Assembly: GCA_050084515.1 (NCBI GenBank)
Contig: CM114271.1
Coordinates: 57,474,001 to 57,538,000 of the forward strand
From: Blasia pusilla
Taxonomy: Eukaryota > Marchantiophyta > Marchantiopsida > Blasiales
Reading direction: 5' to 3'
DNA length: 64,000 nt
Position numbers and translations under genes: made by a program. This document shows positions 48,057 to 60,900 of the stretch, in pieces; position 1 is the first letter of the stretch, and each line of letters starts with the position of its first letter. A model generated the notes under the pieces. The model searched no databases and was not told where the DNA came from. It was given only the letters and a program-made list of their open reading frames with translations.

Positions 48057-51000
48057 ATGGCGTCCAAGCAGGAGGAGCAATTGCGCGAAGAGCGACACGA
48101 GCTAATCCGGGCTGCTGTGAGCGAGGTTGATCTTGTAGACGGTCACGCGCACAATCTCGTGGAATTAGATTCATCTCTTTCTTTCGCACACGCATTCTCG
48201 GAAGCCGGCGATTTAGCACTGGCAGATGCTTGTCACACTCTGTCCTTCAAGGTATTTGCATTGAACACAAAATTTTAATTCAAGCAAGAATTATGTCAAG
48301 TGAGAAATCTTCTAGTATGGAAGGACTTTATGTTTTAGTGCTGACGCGAATTCCTCCAGACGGAGCTCCGTTACTCCACCGGGCATTTTTGAATGATCAT
48401 TGTAAAACTATTCCAGTTCATGTACTCTCGAGGGGTCAATGGATGGTTTGTGTGGCGTTCATGTACTTCAGCTTTTCATGATCTACCTGAGGTCATGATG
48501 AGGTATCTCCCTTGGCATTTCGATTTGATCGTGGATAGGGAATCAGATATTTTCGCACTCACGCTTTGCTCACTGAACTCAACCGGTGCCGTGATAATAC
48601 TTCGTCCTTGATGTCCCCCTGAATGCGAAGAAAAAACATGTGAAATAAAATGATTCTCGGAGGAGTGAATTAGGTGGAAACTTCTGAATCTTATTCTAGA
48701 CAGTGATTCCGATTGTAGTTTCTCCGAAAGTAGCTACTTTCCTGGGATGGTGCCAATTACCGTCGCTCGCAAAATTCTTTCAATAGCGAGGTAAGTTATG
48801 TTTGGTAATAGTATATTGTCTAAGTAAGAAAACATAAATTATAAAATATGCATGTTAATAAAAGAAGTAGAATATTGTACCATACAATCTGAAATTATGA
48901 TCGTGTCACATCAGTGATTTCATTTTTTTGAGGTTATCATCTGCCACAACTTACGTATTTCATCGTTTTGCTTTCATCTCTGCAGAGAGGTATTGAAGAT
49001 ATTGCAAGCCTTTACAAATTAAATGCTTCAATTGTGAGTATTGAGGAACATCGGAAAAAGCTTGGACTTGCAGTAATCAGCGCAAGGTGTTTCAAGGCGG
49101 CTAAAATTACCACGTTACTCTTGGATGATGGCCTCTGTTTGAGTGGTATGAAAGACATAGCTTGGCACAAAACCATTGTTAGCAATGTGCACAGAGTTTT
49201 GAGGATCGAGACTGTTGCTGAGGAGATTCTAAGTCAGGTAAACAATTTAGTCTTTTGGAACCGTGGAGTTTATTTGGACAAGTTACTTCGGCTTTCAGCC
49301 ATTCCCTCTGTTGTGGCCACTGTGAAGATATTTGAAGCCAGATGGAGTCTTTATCTGAAGTGTGAAGCTGATAACAGGGCCCTCCTGGTGGCATCACGTG
49401 GACTCTGGATAGCTTCAACGAGCAATTTGTAGCGACCTTGAAATCATATCTTTTTTCCGTGGTTCTATTTGATCTCATGCAGCAGAAACTCGCTTTTGAA
49501 TAGTTTTGAATGTGCCGTGCGATCTGAGATCCTTCTGGTCGAGGTGAATGCCATCGAAGCTAAACATTCATTGTAGGCCCAAGTTCAATTGAAATGCTTT
49601 CTTTAATGTGGATCCCACAATTACTCCAGATGTGGTTGCGTTTAAAAGCATCGCTGCGTATCGTAGTGGGCTGGATATCAATCCAGCTGTAACGAGCGGG
49701 GAGGCCGAGGAAGGGCTTATGGAAAACCTGAGTAAGTGCGTTACTCATAAAGCTTATGAAGATGAATTACGTCAGTCTGGTTGACGATTTAATTTGGCTT
49801 AAGTTGCACTCGTATTTAGCTTCTTGAAACTTGATTTGAAGACATCTGATAATCTCTAAGTGTCGCAGGGGGAAAACTGCCATTTCGACTGCAAAATAAG
49901 AATGTCATTGACTTCATATTCACGAGGGCACTGGAACTTGCTACTTCACATGGAATCCCCATGCAGATACATACCGGGTAAGAGTTTTGTGAAGAACCAT
50001 GAGACGAGCTTTACTGTTACCAAAAAGTGGCTTCGCTTAATCTTTGTCCCGTCAAAATGCTGGGGCCGTTTGTAATGAAAATATGTCCATTCAGGTTTGG
50101 CGATAAAGACTTGCAGCTGGAGCTAGCAAATCCCCTTCTCCTTCGAAGTGTTTTAGAGGACACACGATTTGCCAAAGCTCGTCTCGTTCTCCTACATGCG
50201 TCGTATCCCTACATGCGGCAAGCGGGGTACCTGTCCAGCGTGTATCATCAGGTATATCTTACGCAGGAAGATCAATGGCCGAAAGGCTACAATTGATCCC
50301 TCACGATGAAGATTTTTGTACTGCAGTCAAAAGTGATTTCTCCTTTACGTTAAGGGAGATCTTATGAAGTACCTGCCAATTCAACATCTTACTAAGAAGG
50401 GACGCATCTGCTGTAGAAAATGTCACGACGAATATACTGCAAGTCAAAGATGACGGTTCTGTTTAATCCTTGAAAAGTCTCGTTCAGTTTACCAGAATTA
50501 ACAAGTAGATTATTGTACCCTGCTTTTTCCTCCCCTTCCTTCTATCTGCTCAAGACTTCGCAACCAGCCCTCATTGAAAAGTTTCTGGTTAAGAGGATGG
50601 AGCAGCCAATGATATCGATTCTCCTCTGCTTCCCATCTCTTTTGTTTCTTTCTTCTATCGTGTATATTTGTTGAAGTAAGAGTCATGACTCCGTTCTGTA
50701 CACTCTTTTCTCACTTACTATCTTAAAATGGCATAGCCACAAAGTGCTTTGGCGTACACCGTACATGTTTTCGACGTTTCTCCACCTTTTGGCATTTTCG
50801 CAGGCATAGAGAAACGTATCAACATAGATAAAGTCTATCTGCCTGTTGGGGTTTTCCATGTATAGATGAGTTATTCGCTACCAGCTCTCTAACGAACGTT
50901 TACGGCATCTGGATAGGTTTACTTAGACTTTGGTCTTGCAATTCCCAAACTTAGTGTTCGGGGCATGAAAGCAGCAGTCTCTGAATTGTTGGAGCTTGCA

Positions 51001-54000
51001 CCCACCAACAAGGTACGAGTTTTATTTCGTGATCTTGGGAGTCGTAACTTCTTCAATATTTCTTTAGTGTGTTAGGATTGTGGGACATGGAGTGATTTTC
51101 AAATTCTGTTGGTGACGTGTGCAGGTGATGTTCAGCACAGATGGCTATGCCTTTCCAGAGACTTTCTTCTTAGGTATGCACTATCTCACCTTTCAATCAG
51201 AAGGTTTTTTGGCTGCAAGCAACATAACACTGTCTAAATTTGTAGCCTTATATGTTGAATCTGGGGAATTGCTCGTGGGTTTCCCTAGTGTCGTTTGAAA
51301 GCCAGCCATTGTAACGAAGGATCCTCAACAAATTCTTGTGCTAAATATTACTGGATTGATAGTGTATATATACTAACTTGGTGACCTTGTTTGTGTTGCT
51401 TAATTTCAGAATCATTGATCGAAATAATATTATCGTTATGTTCCTTGTTGCAGGAGCAAAGTGGGCACGGAGTATTCTTGCGCATGTTCTTTGTGAATCA
51501 TTCGACGATGGAGATTTAACAGTGGAAGAGGCCATAGTAGCTGCAAAAGATATGTTAAGAAGAAATGCTTTGGCTGTATACAAGCTAGGAGAAGAAGATG
51601 CGACGCCTCTGAGTTCTGGTGTGATTGGAGCCAAGACGAAGGATATTGGGAGTGACGAAAAACGACAAGAAATTGATGACGTTCTAAAAATCGAACCGCT
51701 CCATACATGTCTTGAAAGCGTTGACTACGTCCGACTGCTTTGGGCAGATGGTTCAGGTCAAAGGCGTTGCAGAGTATGTCATCCATCAGAGAAGTTCCTC
51801 TGGATTGCTCTGCAATATCAACCTGGTCATACCCTTTGAGCTCCGTTATTCATGGCAATCTGGTTTATTCAAATTATGTTCGGGAAGGAAACAGATTACT
51901 AGTCTTCGTTGCGATCCATACGATCGTTAAAGGAACAATCCTTTCGGATGAAATCCAATTCTTTTGTAGATTACGGTCTTTGGTTTAATTTAGCTATTAG
52001 ATTTTTCAATGTCTACGCTCCTGAGAGTCTCTATATCTGGACGGTACTGCGGGAAGAAAGTTGAAATTGTATTCCTAGCTCACTTTGTTTTTGACTTGTG
52101 AGATATCTTGATAGTTGTCCGTAGCGTGTCAGAAGAAATCATTTCTTGTTCTTTTCGTCACTATGTCAATGTCATGACCCATTTTAATCCCGACACACAT
52201 AGCCCAAGGTTAGTTCTCAGGGTAGTTTTTCCGCACCAGATGGACACTGGATGTAGGGCTTACGATTGAACTCATGAAGGGTTGGAACCTTGAGAACGGT
52301 TGTAGGTGATGCCCTTTTACAGTTTGACGTCCTGGACTTCAGAAGAGTTGAGTAAGGTGTAGCTATTTAGCTTATATTTAGGTGAGTCAACACTGGTAAT
52401 TTTGCTCTATAGCGTCCATGGGATGTACTAAAATATGGAATACATATTTTGAAGGGTCCAGAGCAGTTCCCCAGCATCCTCTAAGTCTCAGCCATTAGAC
52501 TCTGTTTTAGTCTGTACTTCTGATTCAGCTGGCATAGACCGTCTGAGAGTCGAGGGTATAAGTTTCTAGGAGGATTGCAGACGCGCCAACCATTAAAATT
52601 ACTGAATACAAAGACGCTGAATGGACTGAATTTTTGGTATACAGGTAGTCCCCTCCGGTAGATATAAGGAGGTGGTTGAAGCAAATGGAGTTGGGTTAAC
52701 CAAAGCTTGCATGGGGATGTCCTCACATTCGGATGGTCCTGCACCAGGCTCTGGCCTAACTGCTGTTGGTGAAATACGTCTGATTCCCGACGTACACACA
52801 CTGCGGGAGGTGCCCCAATGGTATGTTTTACTTAAAACGAATCTCACGGGCACGTCATTGTCGTAATTGGACTCATATCTGATACCGTGGGACTTGTCAT
52901 CTGGTGCACATTCGTGGACACGAAAAAAAAAGTAACTCTTGTACTTGTGATCGACATCGAGTGCTGAAAGTATTGAGACGTGAGGGGAACTATGTGTCAA
53001 AATACACATAAACTCTTCGTCCAGTCTTCAGGGAAAGGAACTCATGTTAAACCCCCATTGTGCCCATGTCTCTGCCCCAAAAGTCAGTCAGTCAGTTCAC
53101 AGTATTTACTTCTTAACTCGATTCTTGTTTGGAATGTCTGCAGGAAACATGGTCTAGTTCTTGTCGATATGCATGAGAAGCCTGGCAGTCCGTGGGAATG
53201 TTGTCCAAGGAGTACCCTGCGTCGCCTTATTGGTGTCCTTGATGAAGAGTATCAATTGGTTCGACAACTCGTGCCAGAATATCCTCTCATAGACTATTAT
53301 GTTTTCTTACTCTGCAGAACGTGGAAGTGTTATTAACATTGTTGTTTGCAGCTGCACAACGCCAGTTAGCTCTGACATCCAAACAGGGCCGTCAACTCTA
53401 CCATGTGTATTTATTCCAATTGAGTTGGAAATTTGTGGAAATAGCTCATTCGGGCTCCTCTCATGAAGTGTGGTTGCTGGAGTTCGGCAAACGGAATAGC
53501 TCACTTCTTAGGACCTCACAGTGTTCTTTGGCTGTAACTTGCCTTGCTTGATCTGGCTAGCTTTAGTGCTACAAGTATTGTAACTCCAAGTCTCATGGCC
53601 CTCTTGGGTCCCGTGGGTTAATGAATCCCGTCAGTTCGTCGATTGATTCAGCATTTTGAGCTCTGTTGTGCAGGTACTGCGGGCAGGGTTTGAAACCGAG
53701 TTTTACATGTTGAGAACTACCGAGTATGGTCAACCGTTTACCAGCATTTTCCGTCTTTCCCTCCATCTACGTGGCAAGTAGCGTACATCTTTCTGATCTT
53801 CGTTTCTGGTTCCCAGTGCAGGGAAATGGGAGGGCGTTGACTTCACTCCTTACTGCTCAACCAGTGGTCTCAACCAGTCGTTACCAGTAATTGAGAGCAT
53901 ATTGCTCTGGCTAAAGACAATGGGAATCAAAATCGAGCAGGTGAAATCGTAGAAATGAACCTTAAATCTGCTAGTTTGCATCAATGATCCACTTTGTCGT

Positions 54001-56184
54001 CTCGTAGGATGTTGGGGGGATCACCTTATCACATCATGGATATCACCGACCAAGGCAGTCAAAGCTTGAAAATGTATCCCACTGACATGGCCATAACTTT
54101 ATACTGCACCAACAACCCATATCGTTTAGAAAACTTCCAGAGTTTGGGCGAGGGACGAAACATACGACTTTTATTGAGCTCTGTTTACTCCTTTCCCAGA
54201 GAGGGGTTTAATCACTGGTATTTCATCAAAGTCCCCACGTTTTCACTAGCAATGAGGACAAGTAAAGTTGTTTTGTGCCCTAGCTCATACCAAACTCGTT
54301 TTGTACAGTTTTTGCCATCGAGCACTATATAGTTTTCTCTCAGTCTCAATGATCAAGTTCTGCTGGGTAGCGTAGGTCTCATTTATACGGTAGCTCTACA
54401 CATGCCTACCGTTGATCGCATTTTAGAGCTGTACAGGAGTTTGTACAGAGATGTGTACTAATATGGTTTTACTTGCACAGTTTCACTGTGAAGCCGGTGG
54501 TGGGCAATTTGAATTTGCTCTTGCACATGAGGCTGCCATGTCTGCTGGCGATGGCCTCTTGCTTGCAAGGGAGGCCATAAGTGCAGCTGTTATGAACCAT
54601 GGTCTTCTTGCAACATTTTTACCCAAGTGAGAACGTCTGCAAACAGATAATTCAAACCGCCGAAAAATTACATTCTCTGTTCAGTGCTGATTGTTAAAGA
54701 GCTGTCAAGTAGTGTTTATTCCTCTTTGGTGCCAAGTAGGGTTGACCTTCGATTCTATTGACTTGGAAAGCCACGGTTTTATTGATTGGTGCAGACTGAA
54801 TCTGAAAAACACCCTGTTTGGTACTGGCTCCCATGTCCACCTCAGCCTCTGGAAAGAAGGCAAGAACGTATTCATGGCGGATTCTGATTCCACGTCTTAT
54901 TTCGGAATGTCTGAAATAGGAATGCATTTTCTGGCAGGTGTCCTGCATCATTTGCCTGCAATTTTAGCTTTCACTTGCCCTCATCCTAACAGGTAAGCAG
55001 AACTCGGCTTGATTCTCTTATTTTCAAGTAGTACAGCATCTTGACCGAGTCTGCAAGTAGAGTGAGATTGAAGTGGAGGCTGCCATTTGCAAGGGAGTAT
55101 AGAAGAACTCTTAGATCTATGTGCAGCACCTGCTCTACTGTTGGATATGATGTTCTTGCCAACAGATAGATTTCTGATTGAAGAACTGTTGCATTTCTTA
55201 TTCTTCCAAATGTGTACAGCTACAAGCGCATTCAGCCGAATACATGGAGTGGTGCATTTCGTTGCTGGGGTCAGGAGAATCGTGAGGCACCGTTGCGGAC
55301 ATCTAGTCCTCCAGATGTACCCAAGGGAGTAGTGAGCAACTTCGAGCTAAAATCTTTTGATGGGTGTGCAAATCCACACCTGGGTTTGGCAGCTGTAATT
55401 GCTGCAGGACTTGACGGATTGCGGAAAAAGTTGGAATTGCCTGCACCAGTTGGTGAGTAGAGTCCTGGACCAGTGCAACTCGACTATTGAACAGTCAACG
55501 GGCGTAGATGGTATATTCATGTTATTCCCATTATATTGTTTATCAATAAATCAATCGACTCAATAACCGACCTTCTCTTGCAGATGTGAATCCAGCTGAG
55601 CTTGCAACTGGTCAGGTTCCGAGGCTGCCCACTAGACTTGAAGAGGCTGTCCAAAGTCTAGAAGAGGATCATACCATGAAAGAATTGTTGGGTGAGAAAC
55701 TGGTTACAGCCATAATGGCCGTACGGAAGGTGCGACGTCCTCTCTCCCAGCTCCCTTATTGTCTGGCTAGACTCTCTTTGTCTTGTTATGAAAGGTGCAT
55801 ACAGCGATTCACAAGTCTTGTCATAATCAAGTCGTCTTTTTCTCATAATAACCATGCCAAACATTTTCTTGGCCCGTAGCTATGCGCAAATCAGATAGGT
55901 GTTTGTGAACAAAAAATCATCCTCCTTTGATAGTATGGATTAATCCTCTATTCTTTGTTTGTCGCAATGTCATATGTTTATGTCCTCCCCTGTTTTCTCA
56001 AGTAAACCGGTATGCTATAGGAACTAGGACCACTGCCTTGGACCACAGTCTCTCTTAAACCACCTTGATTGTTACTATTCAGATGAGAGTCTTTGATGGG
56101 TTTATGTATGAATGTTGAGTGTCTCAGGCGGAAGCAGAGTATTACACCCGCCATTCGCAAGAGGATCTCATATATAAGTATTGA
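48057..56184 (+). CDS. NodGS/FluG-type amidohydrolase-glutamine synthetase fusion protein
   Basis: Complete gene, 867 residues in 18 coding exons: 48057-48251, 48986-49237, 49378-49445, 49619-49731, 49869-49977, 50095-50251, 50917-51012, 51125-51173, 51454-51773, 52645-52820, 53144-53258, 53674-53723, 53817-53940, 54481-54626, 54795-54992, 55220-55452, 55584-55729 and 56128-56184. All joins keep frame. The N-terminal half is an amidohydrolase-like domain: metal-binding HAH at residues 30-32 (VDGHAHNLV), IAAYRSGLDI, IPMQIHTGFGDKDL, VMFSTDGYAFPE. The C-terminal half is a prokaryotic-type glutamine synthetase domain: NGVGLTKACMGM, GTGSHVHLSLW, RIQPNTWSGAF and NPHLGLAAVIAAG. Plant NodGS proteins are cytosolic and linked to root development and defence signalling; GS activity is doubtful. 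Intron 3 looks U12-type AT-AC, and the intron 11 donor (GTTCGA) is weak. Confidence 0.93.
49446..49618 (+). other. Probable U12-type AT-AC intron (NodGS intron 3)
   Basis: No GT-AG pair joins exons 3 and 4 in frame: GT donors here are all phase 0, and the open frame before exon 4 hits TGA at 49590. Splicing ATATCTTTTT...CCCAC gives LKS-ITPDVVAFKS, which matches the family at this point. The donor differs from the U12 consensus ATATCCTTTT at one base. A branch-site-like TTTCTTTAAT (consensus TTTCCTTAAC) ends about 11 bases before the terminal AC, the expected distance. Confidence 0.8.
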
Positions 56185-57035
56185 AGCCTTTTTGGAATAC
56201 CCACAGATTTTACCAGGTGTCTTTATTCAGTGTCTCCACGATGGTTGGCCAAGGTCCAAATCTGTCACCTCATCAGGTGAAGGGAAGGGGAACCACTTGA
56301 TAGGATCTCAAGTTCATGGAAAAAGCAGTCGATATAACCCTAATATAATTCTCAAATGACGAACTCTGGAAGCATGGAGATGCTGAACTGAAATGAAAAA
56401 TATCCAACCAACTACCCGACAGCTTAGTCATCCCCAAGGATCATTAGATCCAAAAATTGATTTGATTGGGGAGTTTCAATCAGAAGAGTAGGTTGAGGAA
56501 GGTGAAGATTCTATGTAGAGTTATATCAGGGAGGTTCTTGTATGTGGAATTAGGTCAAGTTCATGCTAGATCTAACTGCTCCTAAATTTTTGGTGCAATA
56601 CATAGACTCATCCCACAATGTTTCTATCTTGAAAAATTGGAAGTATCAAACTACACGTGAACCATTGCTTGTAAATTTTCTTGTGGCTACCCGACTTTAG
56701 CGTTTATAAGTGGTAGTTGATGGAAATATTGAAAATCAAGAACTTACACTTGTCTTGGATGAATACAACAAGAATCACCTTCACATGGTTTCAAAAAAAA
56801 GTATGTTATGTTATAGACCTTCACGAACATATATGATGGGAATAATTAATTAATGCTAAGCCCTATAACTAGAAACAAAGGTGGGGAAAGCTTTTTGCTT
56901 TATTGGTTAAAAGCTCCACAACTAGAGGAGCACTTTGCATCACAACCTATGAATTCTAAGCAAGCCTCTCGAAAGTTTTCATGCATGTATCATGTAGGAG
57001 GTTTTCTTGTTGTCTCTTTTTATGTTAAAAGAAAA
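56185..57035 (+). other. 3' flank of NodGS-type gene
   Basis: The first few hundred bases should hold the 3' UTR. The short ORFs have no recognisable motif and there is no second copy of this DNA in the window. Confidence 0.4.
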
Positions 57036-57831
57036 TCTATATAATAATTGGTGACCTCATATACATAATAAGATAAGATAATGAGATAATAAGACAAAAT
57101 AGGTAGCATGTTTGAATTTTGTTGTGTAAACCATATCACATGGGTAAAAATAGAAAGGGATCGAGAAAACGGATAGGGATTTGAGTGGGATAAAAAAATA
57201 TCATCCATTTAATTTTTCATTTAATATTATAATAGGTGATTATAAATAATAACCCTAAAATGAAAAATTCTAATAAATAATCAAAAATTTAGAAGTTGTG
57301 CCTTGATTCATGTTTGATGGAAAGGAAAAATAAATTTTAACGGAGAAGGAGTAGATTTTGTTTAAATTTTAGGGAAAGGAAAATTACCTAGGGGAATTCG
57401 ATGTTATGACTCTTCCAAGATTTTACAAAATATATAAATTATATGAAATGAAGAATTTGATTATTTTTCAAAAATAATCATAGTAGTTCACATGTGATAT
57501 TTAGGTAAAGGAAAATAATTTTGTTAATTAAAATGAACTAAGAATTTAGTTAGTGAATGTTATGTTTTTGGGAAGAGTGGAAGGGGAAGAATATTATTGT
57601 TAGAACTTTTAGGGAGGAATGAAATTACTTAGAGGAGATGGGTATTATTTGAAGGTGAAATTTCCTTATTCTTTTAAGATTTAAAAAAATGGAAATAATA
57701 CTTAAATTTTGAAATTAAATGTAATTTCAAAATTAAGTAGAATTTTTAAAAACTATTATTGACGCCTATTTTTTAAGGCCCTTCTATTGAGGAAACTTTG
57801 TCATGTGTCCATCACACGGCCAACATACTAG
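57036..57831 (+). mobile_element. 796-bp Helitron-like element, family B copy 2
   Basis: The 5' end TCTATATAATAATTGG follows an A. The 3' end has a GTGT-CCATC-ACAC hairpin, GGCCAACATA, and CTAG directly before a T. It aligns over most of its length with 42752-43366. It is AT-rich with no coding capacity, so non-autonomous. Confidence 0.75.
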
Positions 57832-60190
57832 TGTCTCTATACTAGTGCAAGTTTGTATAGATGTTGGTGGCAAGAGTAAGGGACTATGTTTCTAAATTAA
57901 CATGTTCATTCTTCCTATTTCAAAAGTAGCATGTAAGTTTGGTCATAGCTTATTTAATAGCAATTATGACCACTTGTTGGCATGCACATTAATGATGGGC
58001 GTGTTCTTTAAATGAAAAATTGAGTGATTTGTCGAAGGTGAATGTCATTCAAGAGACAATGTGTGGTGTAAATTTGAGTACTATAACTTTTTCTTGGAAG
58101 GCAAAAAGCATGGCTTATTCATACGTAGTAAGGAACAATTATGATCCCATAAGATTTGGGATGTATTCAACTTTGCTCAAGAGTAACAATCAAAATCTCA
58201 ATATCATTTTTTAGTGAGATTGTTAATTTTCCTTTCCCAATCTTACTTTATTTTATACTCTTGTGGATCCTTTATAAGTATATAAAAAGGAGGGACCCTC
58301 AATGGTTCACAACCTTGAATTTATTTCTCAAATTTACCTTGTCACTCTTGAATGGATAGTATTGGATTTTCTTGTTCTTGCAATGATTATGGATTATCGC
58401 TCTTGGAAGAATAATTTGGCTATGATCTATTCTTGAAGAGTTTGAAAGTCTGATAAGTGTGTAGTTGACTATTTTAGAGAGACTTATTATCTCAAAAAAG
58501 TTCCCTCTATCATTCTTGAGATAATGGATGGATTTGGACTTCGTTACTCTTCCAATCAGAATAGATTATCCCATAGGGAAACAACTCCGTTATAATCTAT
58601 TCTTGAGGAATTAGATGTTAACAACTCCAAGAAAATCATGGGAAGAGATTGCACAAGATTAAGAGAGGGAAAATCTGCCCCTTGGGAGATGAAGGGTGCA
58701 ATATTCCATGGGTTGGATCACCTAGTGATTATGAGGAAAGTAGTGGAAATGGAAAAAAGATCCATGAATTAAGGTTTGTATGATTGATTAGAAATATTTT
58801 TGTCTAGTTTGATGGAAATACATATTGATAGGGTGATGGTAATCTTGGACCATTAGTCAAGGAGAACTTAAGTTTTGTATGAGAACTCTTTTCCCTCATG
58901 TTCTTTTAAAATCACAACTTTTTGGAAAGAGAAACCTTACTGGAAAAAGAGGAATTTAGAAAAATCATTATTTGAATAAGTTCATTTCAAATGAATTGAT
59001 GGTAATATTTTTAATTGACTCTCAAACACTTTGCTCATTAACTGCCTTTGTCACGAATTGTTAAGTCTATGGCGCTCACATTAGCGAAAACCCTAAAACC
59101 GACCGTATTAACCAGTTGGCTCTTTAAGACTCAACCCAAGACTTGCAAAGTTCATGGTCAAGAGTACTTTGGGGTAAAGCAAGGAGGAGTTACAATAGAC
59201 GTTGAACTTTATGACAATCTTAGTCTGCATATTATAGGACTTTGGTTTCCCATTGTGCTATTTCTTCTAGGTTTAGATACATAGAAGAAATACTATGCAA
59301 AAAAATTCATTTGCATAGTGTAAAAGTTGGGGAAAAAAGATATGTCAAATGAGATGAAGTGAAAGAAAGGAAAATGCAAACTAGTGAGGGATAAGAGATA
59401 ATAATCACAAGGTGTTCCTAACCATAAAATACAAAGAAGTAGTTCATGGAGCTAATAGATCATTCTTGCTTGTTTAGTAATATCACATTTGTAATTGAGG
59501 CTAGAAGTTGAAATACAAGATCAAAATACTAAAAAAAGAAATTTGATTAACAAAGGTTAAATTATTTTATAATAGAAATGATCTTATTTAGTTTCTTAAT
59601 ATTATCAACATGACATGTATAAGTGAGAAGAAAATGGGTTCCAACTTGGATTAGCAAGTTCTTAGTATTACCTAAATACAACAAGAATAACAACCATTTG
59701 CTCTTGCATGTTATTCGCACAAATCATACAAGAAACTTGTCTTGAGTACTTCTTGGGGATGTTTATTGTGTGAGTGCATGCACAATGTTACACAATATGC
59801 TCTCATACATACAAGTTGACTTATGATTATGTCTCATCCTTTCTTTACATGATCAAACCTTTGGAAGATTAGCAAGGTTTTACTTTATATGGGAATTGTA
59901 AATTTTTTGCACCATTTTGTGCCAACGAGGGACTCACTGACTTAGGTGGAAAATAATATTAATGTTTCTTTTGTACTTTGTGCTAACACCTTTGACCTGA
60001 AAATATGGGGCCCACACTTATAGTTCATGGTGGAAGAAAGGCCAAGGGTGGGCGGGGCTATAAGGAGGGAGGGAACGGAGGTGGGAGAAGGAAGAAACGA
60101 AAAAGTGCGGATCATGAAGGCAAGTTGTGGGATGAGAAAGAAGGGGGAGAGGGAGCCTACAGGAAAAAGTCCTTCTATAGAACATTCGTA
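57832..60190. other. AT-rich stretch without a gene
   Basis: No ORF has a recognisable domain. A 10-bp inverted repeat (ACTATGCAAA/TTTGCATAGT) spans 59292-59319. Phrases such as AGAATAATTTGG and GATAATGGATGGATTT suggest decayed repeats, but no second copy is seen here. No RNA gene is visible. Confidence 0.4.
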
Positions 60191-60194
60191 AGTT

Positions 60195-60900
60195 CACGGA
60201 CATGGGCATGTCCGTGGGCACGCCTTTGTCCATTTGCAACCATGGGGCCCAACTGCCCACATCCCGTACCTTGACTTGCCTTGCTTGTATCCCCGCACTC
60301 ATGGTTGCACATGGAAAAAGTCCGCATTCGCGAACATGTCCATGTCTAAGGACTTATGTGTGTACTACGGACGAACATGTCTGTGGGGGGGCCGGTACGC
60401 TCATCCCGCATCCAAGCCCGCCGCATACACCTGGGCTAACCCGGAGCCAGCCTCCAACCCGTCCCAAGCCTACCCTGCAGGCCGCACAACGGGTGCGGGC
60501 TTCATCAGCATAGGTCTACGCGGCACGCTCAGGGCGGGTTGGTGAGGATCGGGCATGTCCAAGGACTTGTTCGGACATGTCTATTTTGGTGCAACCTTGC
60601 CTGCACTACAACCCTCCTTGACCCGCATCCCTCCCGCCACCCCGACCTCCATCAAGCCTATGGTGAAGAGGCGCGGGCGAACATCGTGCACCGTGTTTGT
60701 TGGGGGGGGGGGGGGGCTTTATTTAAATAAAAATTAGAATTAAAAACTTTTCAATATCAATGCGGGCCCAACCACCTACGTCTCCCGAAACCCCCCCGGT
60801 GCACGATAGGGTGTGGGGTACGTAGACGGGCACCATGCTACGGCTTGCAGGAGGGACGCGACCCAGGACATGGCATGTCCAGACAAGTCCGGTCTCATGG
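60195..60900. repeat. GGACATGTCC-motif cluster in GC-rich block
   Basis: The block contains a perfect palindrome-like CACGGACATG-GG-CATGTCCGTG (60195-60216), GGACATG-G-CATGTCC (60866-60880), and further ACATGTCC, GGACTTG and GGACATGTC forms near 60331, 60375, 60553 and 60576. It also has a poly-G run of 15 near 60703. The ORFs here are low-complexity, Pro/His-rich and in several frames, so I do not call them. Confidence 0.7.

Noticed and set aside
48230-48611. ORFs of 83 and 72 aa in NodGS intron 1
   Set aside because: They start inside or just after exon 1 in other frames and have no family features; the frame of exon 1 joins exon 2 at 48986 instead.
49577-49731. Exon 4 of NodGS starting at the AG at 49575-49576
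   Set aside because: The frame needed downstream meets a TGA at 49590-49592, and no phase-compatible GT donor exists in exon 3.
60005-60737. Several overlapping Pro/His/Arg-rich ORFs near 60 kb
   Set aside because: They occur in many frames of a GC-rich low-complexity block with poly-G runs; the composition alone explains them.
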